Shown piece by piece: positions 53,049 to 63,895 of a DNA stretch of 64,000 nt. The translations under genes were made by a program, and so were the position numbers. The first letter of the stretch is position 1; every line of letters starts with the position of its first letter. The DNA comes from Nematopogon swammerdamellus (Eukaryota > Arthropoda > Insecta > Lepidoptera > Adelidae), in assembly GCA_946902875.1 (NCBI GenBank), contig OX336348.1, forward strand, positions 14,843,741-14,907,740, read 5' to 3'. The notes below the pieces were generated by a model that saw only the letters and a list, made by a program, of their open reading frames with translations, had not been told where the DNA came from and searched no databases.

Positions 53049-53535
53049 TTTAACCGACTTCAAAAAAAGGAGGAGGTTCTCAATTTGACTGTATGTTTTT
53101 TGGTCAAACATGACCGAAATTGGTAGATCTACCAAAAAATCGGTACCTAACTTTTCACACTGTCACGGTCACTAAACAAACTCGATTACCGACCTTTTTT
53201 CTCTCTCACATCACGGCGAAATGTACACGCGCTCAAACGACCACAGATATTGATTATTTTGTGAACATAACTAGGGAATCATGCATTCAAATTAAAACCT
53301 GTCGAGACATTATTTATTTAGTTATAGGAATTCATCCAGTAAAACAATGATCTACATACCTACTACCATATTATGCCTAGTACTAATGAAAACAACTCAT
53401 TCACGATGTTGAAATCTAATATTAAAATAAAATCCTATTTCGTGGGATCGAATGAGGAACCTTCCCCAACTTTCCCAATAAAATCCCCATAAAGTCTCGA
53501 ATAAGGATTCGGTCCCAAATGGGATTGAATCCTTG
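53049..53535 (+). repeat. TTTTTAACCGACTTC repeat end and hAT-like right side
   Basis: Starts with the inverse of the end at 17488; the right part, from 53430, is the subterminal inverted segment of the 2.8-kb element. Confidence 0.5.
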
Positions 53536-53583
53536 CCCATCAGTATGTGTGAGTAACTCACAACAGAACGGACGACTGACGTT

Positions 53584-54331
53584 TAGGGATGCCCGATACC
53601 GATTACGATTACCTCGGTAATCGATTATTTGCTCCTATTAATCGATTATTTTCAATCGTTTATTCAAAGCTCGATTAAAGATTAATTGATTATTTTTCAT
53701 TGTATTTTCTATTAATCGATTAAAATAGTGGCACATTTGTAAAACTCTATGAAAGATTTACTCGAATTAGTGAAAACGTATCCTCAAATGAATAGAGATT
53801 AAAAACAACATATCTCTCATCTGACCAAAAACTATTGGAGCTACGTTGTATTGAATGGTTCAATCATTTTTATATTTGTCAAATTATAATTGCTTCTTTA
53901 CCGATTTTTGGGGCAATTTTTTTGAATTATTTTGTCTCTCTACTCTAAAACTAAATTCTAACTCTATACTTTAAAGAGAGACACTTGGCTGGCGCAGACT
54001 AACTCTACTTGGTAGGTAGGCCATGCCGCCAACTGCCCATTTCTAGCTTTTATAGTATGTGCGTACGTACGTATTTATTAATAGTATATTATGTAATTTC
54101 GTCATTATTGTTCATCCTTCCCTTTCTTTCTTTGTAAAGTATTTCTAACTCTAAAAAGTCAATAATGCCTTTAAAAAATGTAGATATTCCACTTTAATAT
54201 TGTCTTAATAATCGAAGCGAATAATCGTATAATCGATTATTCGGCCCGATTAATCGTTGACAATTAATCGGAACCTCACGATTAATCGATGTGCTATTAA
54301 TCGATTATTTTTGTATAATCGGGCATCCCTA
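53584..54331. mobile_element. hAT MITE, 748 bp, rich in ATTAATCGATTA
   Basis: Inverted ends TAGGGATGCCCGAT and ATCGGGCATCCCTA, flanked by a perfect 8-bp duplication CTGACGTT (53576-53583, 54332-54339). The interior near both ends is packed with TAATCGATTA motifs. No transposase. Confidence 0.9.
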
Positions 54332-54339
54332 CTGACGTT

Positions 54340-54695
54340 ACGTTAATTAACCAAAGATTAAGACCGAGGGAGAAAAATATTTCAAAATAATTAACGGTAT
54401 CTCATCTTTTCTAAGACATACGACAGAGATAGACCTTAACAAAAAATCGCGACCGAATTTTCACTGTTTGGCAGTAATTGTCTATTGGCAAGTAAGTTCC
54501 AACACTCATTAACGGCGGCAAGCGGCACATGAAAGAACATAGGAAGATCAGCTGTTTTCGCGCGCACCCACATGTACGAAACGAAACGTAACAAAAACGA
54601 CATGCACCGCCTCAACATTAGGTTAGGGTTAATATAGAGAAGATGCGTCGCGCGACGCATCTTCTTTATATTAACCCTGGTAATTATTTTTATGG
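54340..54695. other. Upstream flank of the Myb/SANT-like gene
   Basis: Unique-looking sequence with no repeat match in the window up to 54620; contains 54626-54677, a near-perfect 52-base palindrome (GGGTTAATATAGAGAAGATG and inverse). May hold the promoter of the minus-strand gene (inference). Confidence 0.4.
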
Positions 54696-54867
54696 TTATT
54701 TTTGACGTGATGACGTCACGTCTTATAAATTTGATGAACACCGGCTGCACTCACGAAAAAGTGTCACGTTCCATCTAAACCTGTGTGTGCAAGCGAGAGA
54801 GCGCAACAAGCGATAGAGAGACATATACAATAGTAGGAAATACAAAATATATTTGTCCGTCTTTTGC

Positions 54868-54955
54868 GAGCCTCGAACCCGCGGTCCCTGCCACCAATAC
54901 TGGTGACCGACCAGACATCTTAAGCCACCCGGCTAAATCGGTCGTGTACTTATGA
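54868..54955 (-). mobile_element. tRNA-like SINE head
   Basis: The minus strand reads TTAGCCGGGTGGCTTAAG (A-box region) and CGCGGGTTCGAGGCTCGC (B box). No body of a known type recognised after it; not a convincing functional tRNA because stems are incomplete. Confidence 0.5.
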
Positions 54956-55688
54956 AGTGAATTTGCTCAAAACTAGGTGAAGATTTCATGGAGCGACATC
55001 TAGTTTTTACGTCAATAGTAAATGAAATACTTCAGCTTCGCAGTTAGGTAAGTATTACAACGTTGTAGTTGTTGATAACTCTTTGATAATATGTAGATGG
55101 CGTTGTAGATTTAATTATTTGTTATGTAGAAATTTACAAATTTAAAGTTTGTGTTATGTAGAAATTTACAAATTTAAAGTTTATATTGATAATTAATATT
55201 ATTAGTTTTTAAAGTATCACATTTGGAATTTAAGAATTAAACTTCTAAGCACGATAGCTGCGAACCCGGCTTCGCTCGGGTAAATTAAACTTGCACTGCA
55301 ATATTTGATAAGTAGTGGATTTTTTGGCTTTTTAGGTTTTTTTTAATATAAAATAAACAAAAATTAATAGTCGTTATTTTCTCATATGGTAGATGGGTAG
55401 TGCGGGTAATTTCTGTTTTGTATATAAAAAGTTAAATTACAAATTAAAAAAAAAATTGGTATAAACACTTTTAAGTTAAACGGTTTTATTAAAAAAAAAA
55501 CAAGAAAAAAACAGCTGTACAAAAAACTAGAAAATAATAAGTACACAAGCCTAGGCCTTCTTAAGATATTACGTTTGGCTAAGAAATCGTGCAATACTAG
55601 CGTGCTGTCTTCTCATGTCGGATGCCAAAGGGCACTTTGTGTCGCTGCGTCAGCGGAATAAGTAATAAATTGAGACTTTTTGAGACAT
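54956..55688. other. AT-rich DNA with element edges
   Basis: Contains GCTGCGAACCCGGCTTCGCT at about 55258, a TTAAACGGTTTTATT end at about 55476 (inverse at 58282-58296) and a duplicated GTTATGTAGAAATTTACAAA near 55120 and 55153. No gene before the helicase remnant. Confidence 0.5.
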
Positions 55689-56064
55689 TACGTAAACTCG
55701 TCATCCTTTCCAACTCTCTCATTGCATCTTTGTTACTCAGTTTCTTACCTGTCAATTACTCATAATAAAGCTCCTCAATACATAACCCTTCTAAAAACTT
55801 TACGCGACTCAATGCAATATACCCTTGACCCTCCTCAAATAGTCTGGAGCCCAAATACACGACAGCATGGTCAACAGTACTGCCCTGCATTTTATGGACA
55901 GTGGAGGCCCATGACAAAATTATTGGTAACATCCGTCTCTCAGCTGTTCCATAATTAAACTTTGCTGGAAACTGTATGGCTTTAGGATGGATAAGGTGTC
56001 CGCCGTCTCTTTCAAAATCAATTTGAACAGATGGTATGTCTGTTTCATATATTTGCGTTCGACA
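55689..56064 (-). pseudogene. Helitron-type Pif1 helicase, C-terminal remnant
   Basis: Minus-strand frame with [20 protein letters not shown], then [27 protein letters not shown] and [21 protein letters not shown], the final superfamily-1 helicase motifs of Helitron Rep-helicase proteins. After TAA at 55756 the same frame goes on LTGKKLSNKDAMRELERM, so that stop is a mutation. Upstream helicase and Rep domains are replaced by the 130-bp array. It would have unwound DNA during rolling-circle transposition. Confidence 0.8.
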
Positions 56065-56067
56065 AGT

Positions 56068-58130
56068 ATGGGACACTCGTCCAAAGAAACCAAATGACCC
56101 CAAACTCGAGGGGGTTACTAGTAACGGTTGAAGAGTTCCACCGTACACCTCCTGACTCCATCATCAGACCCTCGTCACCAAGTGTATTGGTAGGAGTATG
56201 GGACACTCGTCCAAACCAACCATATGAGCCCAAACTCGAGGGGGCTACTAGTAACGGTTGAAGAGTTCCACTTTACACCTCCTGACTCCATCATCAGACC
56301 CTCGTCACCAAGTGTATTGGTAGAAGTATGGGACACTCGTCCAAACCAACCATATGAACCCAAACTATAAGGGGTTACTAGTAACGGTTGAAGAGTTCCA
56401 CTGTACACCTCCTGACTCCATAATCAGACCCTCGTCACCAAGTGTATTGGTAGAAGTATGAGACACTCGTCCAAACCAACCAAATGAGCCCAAACTCGAG
56501 GGGGTTACTAGTAACGGTTGAAGAGTTCCACTGTACACCTCCTCACTCCATCATCAGACCCTCGTCACCAAGTGTATTGGTAGAAGTATGGGAGACTCGT
56601 CCAAACCAACCAAATGAGCCCAAACTCGAGGGGATTACTAGTAACGGTTGAAGAGTTCCACTGTACACCTCCTGACTCCATCATCAGACCCTCGTCACCA
56701 AGTGTATTGGGAGAAGTATGGGACACTCGTCCAGACCAACCAAATGAGCCCAAACTCGAGGGGGTTACTAGTAACGGTTGAAGAGTTCCACTGTACACCT
56801 CCTGACTCAATCATCAGACCCTCGTCATCAAGTGTATTGGTAGAAGTATGGGACACCGTCCAAACCAACCATATGAGCCCAAACTCGAGGAGGTTAATAG
56901 TAACGGTTGAAGAGTTCCACTGTACACTTCCTGACTCCATCATCAGACTCTCGTCACCAAGTGTATTGGTAGAAGTATGGGACACTCGTCCAAACCAACT
57001 AAATGAGCCCAAACTCGAGGGGGTTACTAGTAACGGTTGAAGAGTTCCACTGTACACCTCCTGACTCCATCATCAGACCCTCGTCACCAAGTTTATTGGT
57101 AGAAGTATGGAACACTCGTCCAAACTAACCAAATGAGCCCAAACTCGAGAGGGTGACTAGTAACGCTTGAAGAGTTCCACTGTCCACCTCCTTACTCCAA
57201 CATCAGACCCTCGTCACCAAATGTATTGGTAGAATTTTAGGACGCTCGTCCGAACAAACCAAATGAGCCCATACTCGAGGGGGTTACTAGTAACGGTTGA
57301 AGAGTGCCACTGTACACCTCCTGACTCCATCATCAGACCCTCGTCACCAAGTGTATTGGTAGAAGTATGGGACACTCGTCCAAACCAACCAAATGAGCCC
57401 AAACTCGAGGGGATTACTAGTAACGGTTGAAAAGTTCCACTTTACACCTCCTGACTCCATCATCAGACCCTCGTCACCAAGTGTATTGGTAGAAGTATGG
57501 GACACTCGTCCAAACCAACCATATGAGCCCAAACTCGAGGGGATTACTAGTAACGGTTGAAGACTTCCACTTTACACCTCCTGACTCCATCATCAGTCCC
57601 TCGTCACCAAGTGTATTGGTAGTAGTATAGGGCACTCGTCCAAACCAACCATTTGAGCCCAAATTCGAGGGGGTTACTAGTAACGGTTGAAGAGTTCCCC
57701 TGTCCACCTCCTGACTCCATCATCAGACTCTCGTCACCAAGTGTATTGGTAGAAGTATGGGGCACTCGTCCAAACCAACCAAATGAGCCCAGACTCGACG
57801 GGGTTACTAGTAACGGTTGAAGAGTTCCACTGTACACCTCCTGACTACATCATCAGACCCTCGTCACCAAGTGTATTGTTAGAAGTATGGGACACTCGTC
57901 CAAACCAACCAAATGAGCCCAAACTCGAGGGGGTTACTAGTAACGGTTGAAGAGTTCCACTGTACACCTCCTGACTCCATCATCAGACCCTCGTCACCAA
58001 GTGTATTGGTAGAAGTATGGAACACTCGTCCAAACCAACCATATGAGCCCAAACTCGAGGGGGTTACTAGTAACGGTTGAAGAGTTCCACTGTCCACCTC
58101 CTGACTCCATCATCAGACCCTCGTTACCAA
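56068..58130 (-). repeat. 130-bp tandem array, about 16 copies
   Basis: Unit TATGGGACACTCGTCCAAAC, CAACCAAATGAGCCCAAACT, CGAGGGGGTTACTAGTAACG, GTTGAAGAGTTCCACTGTAC, with ACTAGT/TTACTAGTAA palindrome. Begins exactly at the break of the helicase frame. Not a multiple of three, so frames through it are short and repeated ([20 protein letters not shown]). Confidence 0.9.
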
Positions 58131-58640
58131 GTTGAAATTATCATAATATTGTATTGTCACGAGAACTCAATATGTGTGCAAAGTTTCATAAAAATCGGTT
58201 CTGTAGAAGTAGTTGTAAAAGTTGTCGCAAGATTTGAAACAAAGATAGTAACAAACAAACAAACAAATATACGGAGTCAAGCTAAATAAAACCGTTTAAA
58301 AATCCCGACCCTTGAAAAAATCCCGACCTTAATATCTTAAAAAGTAAAATATAATTTTCATTTACTTACTTAAAGGGGTCGGGGGCCGCTAAGTAAATTC
58401 CCGCGCTGTTCTGAGTTTATTTCCGAAAATAATTCTTAGGTGGTTATAAAAAAAACTAAACACCCTAAAAAAAATTAAACACCGTAACATTGCTTAAAAA
58501 AGAAAAAAAAACGAAAAATGTTTTGAGGGATTCGAACGGTAAAAAAATACAAATCCTACACTCTTACCACTGAGCCACGAAATCATATAAACGACCAAAC
58601 GAATATCGGATTCCCTTGGATAGTTTTCAGCTTTCTTAGG
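58131..58640 (+). other. Element tail and second tRNA-like head
   Basis: 58131-58296 reads like a mobile-element tail (AAAGTTTCATAAAAATCGGT, ACAAACAAACAAACAAA, then AATAAAACCGTTTAAAA, inverse of 55476). At 58535-58592 the minus strand has GTGGCTCAGTGGTAAGAG and CGTTCGAATCC, A- and B-box-like, a SINE head. No gene. Confidence 0.5.
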
Positions 58641-58807
58641 AGGACAACTGTCACTGAGAGACAGAGAATTGGCCGCGAGACACTCATCCTTTCAATTTCT
58701 TCTGCCCTGGTACTTTAGAACCGTTCCCAGTAGTCTTAACACTTTATGACGTCATCACGTAAAACTATCGTCCGTAAACCGACTTTACAGACAACCAATT
58801 TTTTTGG

Positions 58808-59816
58808 TTATGTTTACATTCAGCTGATCTATATATAGCGCAAGAGTCAATCCTATTCCTTTGTTCTCTCATGTGCCGGACGATCGAGTAAACGCTACCG
58901 ACTTGACGGAACTCGGACTACCGATTCATCTGTTACGAAGTAACTATTTAGTAATCTGTGCTACCGCGTTGTCACTTTTCGATCGGTTTGGCCATGATGT
59001 AGGAAATGGTGCGGTACCATTGAGTGCCGCGCCTCGCTCCTCGCCGTGCCACGCCGCACATGCGCGTCCCGCGCCGAGCTGTTCCCATCACACTGCCCGG
59101 CGCGCCCCGTGCCGTGCCTGTACGAGTGACACGGATCACACGGCTGCGTGCGCGCGTGCGAGCGAGACGCTGTGCCGTGCCTTTGAAGTTACCGACTCTT
59201 GACGGATCAGGCCGCGCCACGCCGCCCCGCGCCGCGCCTCCTGTTCCCACTGGCCGGGGCGCGGCGGGGCGCGGCTTGGCGCGGCTCGGCGCGCCGAGGC
59301 AACGCCGAGGCGCGGAATCAATTGGATGGGACCATCCCTGCCATCAACTGCCACGTAGCAAGAACTGACGGCGCCTTTTAGTTAAAGCAGCTTACACGGG
59401 CGCGCTGCGATCGCCTGTTTCCAAGCAGGCTTGGAATTCGTACGATTATTATCGTACTTGTACGATAATTATAACGATCGTATGATGTACGTTCGTAATG
59501 CTTCCAAATTTTGTACTGTAATCCAGGGGATGTAAGTAAATAGATCACAGAATAGTTCTTTTTCTTTATAATGTTTCAGTCTGTTTATAATTTACTTGCT
59601 TTTTAAATAATAAATTGGTTATTAAATAAATCACAGAACACATGTTTTACATAATTTAGGTATCAATTAGTCATCAATTAAGGCGAAAATAACAGTGAAC
59701 GCGGCCTTCAATTTCGAACACGTCGGTGGGGAAGGGGCGAAGATCCCCGCGAAACTAGTAGGTAGCCGTGAGTCGAGCTCAGCAACAGATACGGAAATTT
59801 ACGAGGATTATTAAAC
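58808..59816. other. CpG-dense block and short palindromes
   Basis: 59020-59320 is very CpG-rich (GCCGCGCC and GGCGCGGC runs), suggestive of a CpG-rich promoter or MITE. 59440-59485 has TACGATTATTATCGTAC and TACGATAATTATAACGATCG palindromes. Frames over the GC block are open on both strands, as expected from composition; none is credible. Confidence 0.45.
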
Positions 59817-60757
59817 TCGCTGGTAGCTTAGCGGGATAGGGCTTGCCTAAGACCCGATAGGTCGTCGTTTCAAATCTTGAAGTAAACATGTTTTTTTTTT
59901 ATATCGTCGGCAAATATTTATACATCATGGGAAGTTGTCAAGTTCGAGTCGATCTCGCGTAAAGAGGGTTCCGTACCATCCCGTTTTTCTGTGAGAACTA
60001 GAAGGCTTAGGATTTTTTGACAAAACTTCGTCATGAACTTTTGTTTTGGTCATAACTCGAGAACCACTGGTGCTAGCCCCATCGTGTTGGTTGGTACTCA
60101 AACTTCAAGTCCCGGTGAGATCTAGCCATCTGTCACACGAACTTTTATTTTGGTCATAACTCGAGACCTGAAGTTTAAGTACCAACACGATGGGTCTAGC
60201 ACCAGTAGTTCTCGAGTTATGACCAAAAAAAAAAGTTCACGTGACATATGGCTAGATCTCACCGAGACTTGAAGTTTGAGTACCAATACAATGGGTCTAG
60301 CACCAGTGGCTCTCGAGTTATGACCAAAACAAAAGTTCATGTGACAGATGGATATATCTCTCCGAGACCTGAAGTTTGAGTACCAACACGATGGGTCTAG
60401 CACCAGTGGTTTTCGAGTTATGACCAAAACAAAAGTTCACGTGACAGATGGATAGATCTCTCCGAGACCTGAAGTTTGAGTACCAACACGATGGGTCTAG
60501 CACCAGTGGTTCTCGAGTTATGACCAAAACAAAAATTCATGACGAAGTTTCGTCAATAAATCCTAAGCCTTCTAGTTCTCACAGAAAACGGGATGGTACG
60601 GAACCCTCTTTACGCGAGCTCGACTCGAACTTGACCACTTTCCCATGATATATACATATTTGCCCATGATATAAAAAAAAATTATAAACTTCAAGATTTG
60701 AACCGACGACCTATCGGGTCGTAAGCACGCCCGTTCCCGCTGAGCTACACGCCACTT
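59817..60757. repeat. Inverted SINE pair enclosing a 130-bp tandem array
   Basis: Left half: tRNA-like head CTGGTAGCTTAGCGGGATAG ... GTCGTCGTTTCAAATC at 59819-59877, body with AAAGAGGGTTCCGTACCATC and CTTCGTCATGAACTTTTG. Right half is its inverse, ending with the head at 60757-60690. Between, 60040-60540 holds about four units of GGTCATAACTCGAGAACCAC / GACCTGAAGTTTGAGTACCA repeats, one inverted near 60170. Confidence 0.8.
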
Positions 60758-60770
60758 TACTACTGGGACC

Positions 60771-61093
60771 AATTTGCTGGAGCTTGTGCGTCAAAGATTT
60801 AGCGCTATCGCGATCACGGTGCGAACCGACGTACGTCCGACTAGCACAACGTCCCGCGCGGGACTGGCGGGAGGCGAGGATCGCACGGCTCACGGACCGC
60901 GCGGCGAAAAGCTGCCGCTTGTACGAAAAATTGGGGTATTTATTCATTATGACGCGTTAATAGAACATGAAAATACAAAAATAATTCGGCAGAATTGTCG
61001 AGAAAAAATATATGTACATTTTTGTGTAAGTCTCGTATTGAAACTATGTCTAATTTTCCAGAACATTCAATTTGAAAGTATGATAACCTTATT
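60771..61093. other. Unassigned sequence
   Basis: 60830-60920 is CpG-rich (GTCCCGCGCGGGACTGG palindrome); the rest is AT-rich. No gene supported. Confidence 0.4.
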
Positions 61094-61977
61094 TTTGACG
61101 TGATGACGTCACGTCTTATAAATTTATGAACACCGGCTGCACCCACGAAAAAGTGTCACGTTCCATCTGAGCCTGTGTGTGCAAGCGAGAGCGCGTAACA
61201 AGCGATAGAGAGGCACAATCGGCCTAAGCGTCCGCTTGAAAGTACCAGGTCGGCAGAGATAGAAAGGAAGTTACTCGTACCATAATACTGGCCGGTCGGA
61301 AAAGATTTCAAATTTAGAATATTCATGAAACAAGGGTCCGAATATGTACATATCACAATTTCGATTCATGTATTTCGATTCAACACAACGACAGAGAACC
61401 AAATATTAGGTATTTAGCACTTTTAGTTCTAGGATTTTTTTTTTTTGGAAGGCGGTTTCGTATTTTTTTAAACTGTTTTTATTTCATTATTTTTAGTAAT
61501 ATTACTTAAAAAAGAATAATCGAAATCGAATAATCGAAATCGATTGAAGTGGTACAGAATGATTCGCCATATTATGTGTCAAACTGCGAATTGCTGAAAA
61601 AGTCCACATCACAAAAGTTATGCTGAAGGTGACACACCATAGCGGTCCGCCTCCTGAAAGACTTTATCAATCCCTCGAATCCTTAATCCTGCAATCCTTC
61701 GTTTGGTTCCAAGTGATCAAAGAGTTTGTATTACGTCGCTGCGCTCCTTTAAGGAGCGCAGCGACGACGTAATACAAACTCTTTGCAAGTGATAAATAAG
61801 TGATGTTGTCTTTCAGGTGTCGTATCGCACACCATAGTAATTATCCTCCTTTCGGTTTCTTCTGCCCTGGTACTTTAGAACCGTTCCCAGTAGTCTTACC
61901 ACTCTAGGACGTCATCACGTAAAACCATCGTCCGTAAACCGTAAACCGACTTTGCAGACAACCAATTTTTTTAAATT
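61094..61977 (+). repeat. Interspersed repeat R-G, copy 4, with internal insert
   Basis: Left part 61094-61325 and right part 61850-61977 (CCTGGTACTTTAGAACCG ... ACAACCAATTTTTTT). The about 520-base insert contains ATCGAAATCG repeats and a hairpin at 61719-61783 (CAAAGAGTTTGTATTACGTC and its inverse, with one 3-base difference). Confidence 0.75.
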
Positions 61978-62271
61978 TATTTAACACCTTTTCCAAAATA
62001 ATAAAATTGTTTTGAAACGTAGACTTTGTTAGTTAAAGACCAATGCATAAGATATATTTTTTATAGATTTTATGTTTTCCAATAGCTCTAACATTTTTTT
62101 TAAAGTTGACCTATTTCTCAATTTGACCCCTATTCCCGCCTTAGTCAATTGTATCATTTTGTTCAGCGTCCGATAATTTTGCCCCAAATACCATCATGTT
62201 CGAATTCGCGTACGATGATTTTTAGTGACCTCGCATCCAACAGTTGACTACATGACTTTTTATCTTATGTA
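61978..62271. other. AT-rich sequence without features
   Basis: Nothing recognised between repeat R-G and the MITE. Confidence 0.4.
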
Positions 62272-62542
62272 AGACGGAGGTTACACGCTAGGTTTGGCAT
62301 CAGTTCAGTCCGTGACCTTGGTCACGACCAGATTGACGCCAGACTGACGCCAGACGTAAAATGCATTCGCACTATCAGTCTGCCATCAGTCTAGTATCAA
62401 AATATTTTTAAATCCATCAGTCTGGTCCATCATTCCAATCCATCCATCCATCAAAGTAGATTAAACGGTCAGTCTGGCTGGACCATGGTTTAACCAGAAT
62501 GATGGACTGAACTGATGCCAAACCTAGCGTGTAACCTCCGTC
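62272..62542. mobile_element. MITE with about 40-bp perfect terminal inverted repeats
   Basis: AGACGGAGGTTACACGCTAG, continuing GTTTGGCATCAGTTCAGTCC, and exact inverse at 62503-62542. About 271 bp, interior with repeated CATCAGTCTG/CCATCCATC. Flanks ATGTA and ATGTG could be a short imperfect duplication. Superfamily not assigned. Perfect ends suggest recent activity. Confidence 0.85.
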
Positions 62543-62665
62543 TATGTGTCGTCTTTTTTGGCTTCAGTCTGTCGCTAACAAATCGCATAGAGATAGTTCA
62601 CCGGTCCTTTCCTTCATCGTGGTTTGGCGTTTATACGCGACTGCTCCATTTTTTAAATTAGAGAA

Positions 62666-62930
62666 AATAAAGTCGGTTTACGAACAATAGTTTTACGTGA
62701 TAACGTCATAAAGAAACACAGCTATACCAGCATTACTTCTTCTTCTTCTTCGTGGGTGTAATCGAACCGGATAGAACAAATTGTGACAAGTTCGAGCGCA
62801 GTATAACTGCCATAAGAATGATCAATAAACAATACAATACAATACAATATAAGAATTACCGTATTTTTTCGTACGGCACCCCTATCGCTGCCGTACGCCG
62901 TACATTTGTCGATTTCTAGCCTCGATTACA
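62666..62930 (-). repeat. Interspersed repeat R-G, copy 5 (reverse), with insert
   Basis: AAAGTCGGTTTACGAACAAT ... AACACAGCTATA, then an insert 62733-62848 (CTTCTTCTTCTTCTTCG start, ACAATACAATACAATA end), then ATAAGAATTACCGTATTT ... GCCTCGATTAC. The right half of the repeat is replaced at about 62930 by the decayed gene. The uninterrupted version is copy 2. Confidence 0.75.
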
Positions 62931-63895
62931 CTGGTCAACAAATTTTTGTCCCTTTAACGAAAGTAGCTGAATTTGATAGGAAATTTCATGCTGATTTCAG
63001 AAACGTAATTAGTTTTTTTCTAGCACGTCAGGTTTTTTTTGGGATTTTGGTTTTTGTAAACTGTGTATTCATTTTAAAATTGTTTGTGTGTCTTCTCTTA
63101 TTTTTCCAACTGAAAGTAACACAAGATTCTAATGTCACTTTGAGAGCTACTCCTGTCACTTTCTTAACTTTTCTGCATCTGTACACATGTATCGTGTTTG
63201 TTTTTGCCAAATTGTGGAAGAAAAAATTGCCTCGAAAGTGCAAAAATAGTGCGGACACGCTTTGCTATATGTGCGGTGAGTTTACACCAATTTCGCAAAG
63301 AAAAACTATGACTGTTTTGGAGAAAGAGCGTATGAACTATATTTTATTTAAGTGCAAAGTTGGTGACCAGGACAAGCCATGGACTCCAAACGTTATTTGT
63401 GTACGATCTGCAAGAACTCTCAGAAAATTTTATTAAAGGCTTGTCTAAGGATGGAGATGGTATGAATTACTTGCAGCAAAAGTTTCCCAAGATCAGCGAC
63501 GCAAAAATTTAAGAAAGAATATACGTGGACTACAAATAAGGGAGGTCTTGCTTGACTGATCAGAATTTTAGTACAGTGAGACCGTTGTGAGTGAGACAGT
63601 TGAGACCGGTTGCGCTGCCCGCTTGGTCAGCCTTCAAGCATGTTATCGAGAACTTTCTTGGAAACCATAAAATTTAAAACTATGTAAGCCTTGTGTCTGA
63701 AGTGGTCATGGCCTACAAAAATACTTTCTGCGCTCTCATCTAGATTTGTTTCCTGAAAATATGGGGTGATATCAGCGACGAGCACGGAGAACAATTTCAC
63801 CAGGTTATTGCGGCTATGGAGAAGCGATACCAAGGAAAGTGGAGCCCATCGATGCTAGCAGATTACTGTTGGACGCTGCAAATACTCTAAGTGCA
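62931..63895 (+). pseudogene. Decayed gene with CYMCGE...CKVGDQDKPW motif, transposon-like insect family
   Basis: After a hydrophobic stretch from frames around 62990-63200, the plus strand reads CKNSADTLCYMCGEFTPISQ and YILFKCKVGDQDKPWTPNVI, an N-terminal zinc-binding region I recognise from a large repeated insect protein family of unknown function. After TAA at 63436 later pieces of the same family follow: LQQKFPKISDAKI (63468), WSAFKHVIENFLGN (63623), VVMAYKNTFCAL (63700), then GDISDEHGEQFHQVIAAMEK and WSPSMLADYCWTLQ (63768-63880). The middle of the protein is missing and stops and shifts are numerous. Confidence 0.7.

Larger units (their letters stand above)
50754..53545. mobile_element. 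hAT-like element, 2.8 kb, with nested SINEs
   Basis: Inverted ends TACTGATGGG and CCCATCAGTA; TGTGTGAG on both sides (50746-50753, 53546-53553) is an 8-bp target duplication. The subterminal parts on both sides carry GGATTGAATCC/GGACCGAAT motifs in inverse order. No transposase. The interior holds worn 68-bp units, two SINE segments and a TTTAACCGACTTC repeat end. Confidence 0.7.
54696..58807 (+). repeat. Interspersed repeat R-G, copy 3, split by about 3.8 kb
   Basis: Left part 54696-54830 (GACGTGATGACGTCACGTCT ... AAGCGATAGAGAGAC); right part about 58640-58807 (CTGCCCTGGTACTTTAGAAC ... ACAACCAATTTTTTT). The material between is other elements. Confidence 0.7.

Noticed and set aside
56175..58097. 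Family of 60-80 residue frames with [20 protein letters not shown]
   Set aside because: Repeated translations of the 130-bp array; unit length is not a multiple of three.
58861..59381. Several 60-114 residue frames in CpG-rich DNA on both strands
   Set aside because: High GC removes stop codons in all frames; no domain or consistent start.
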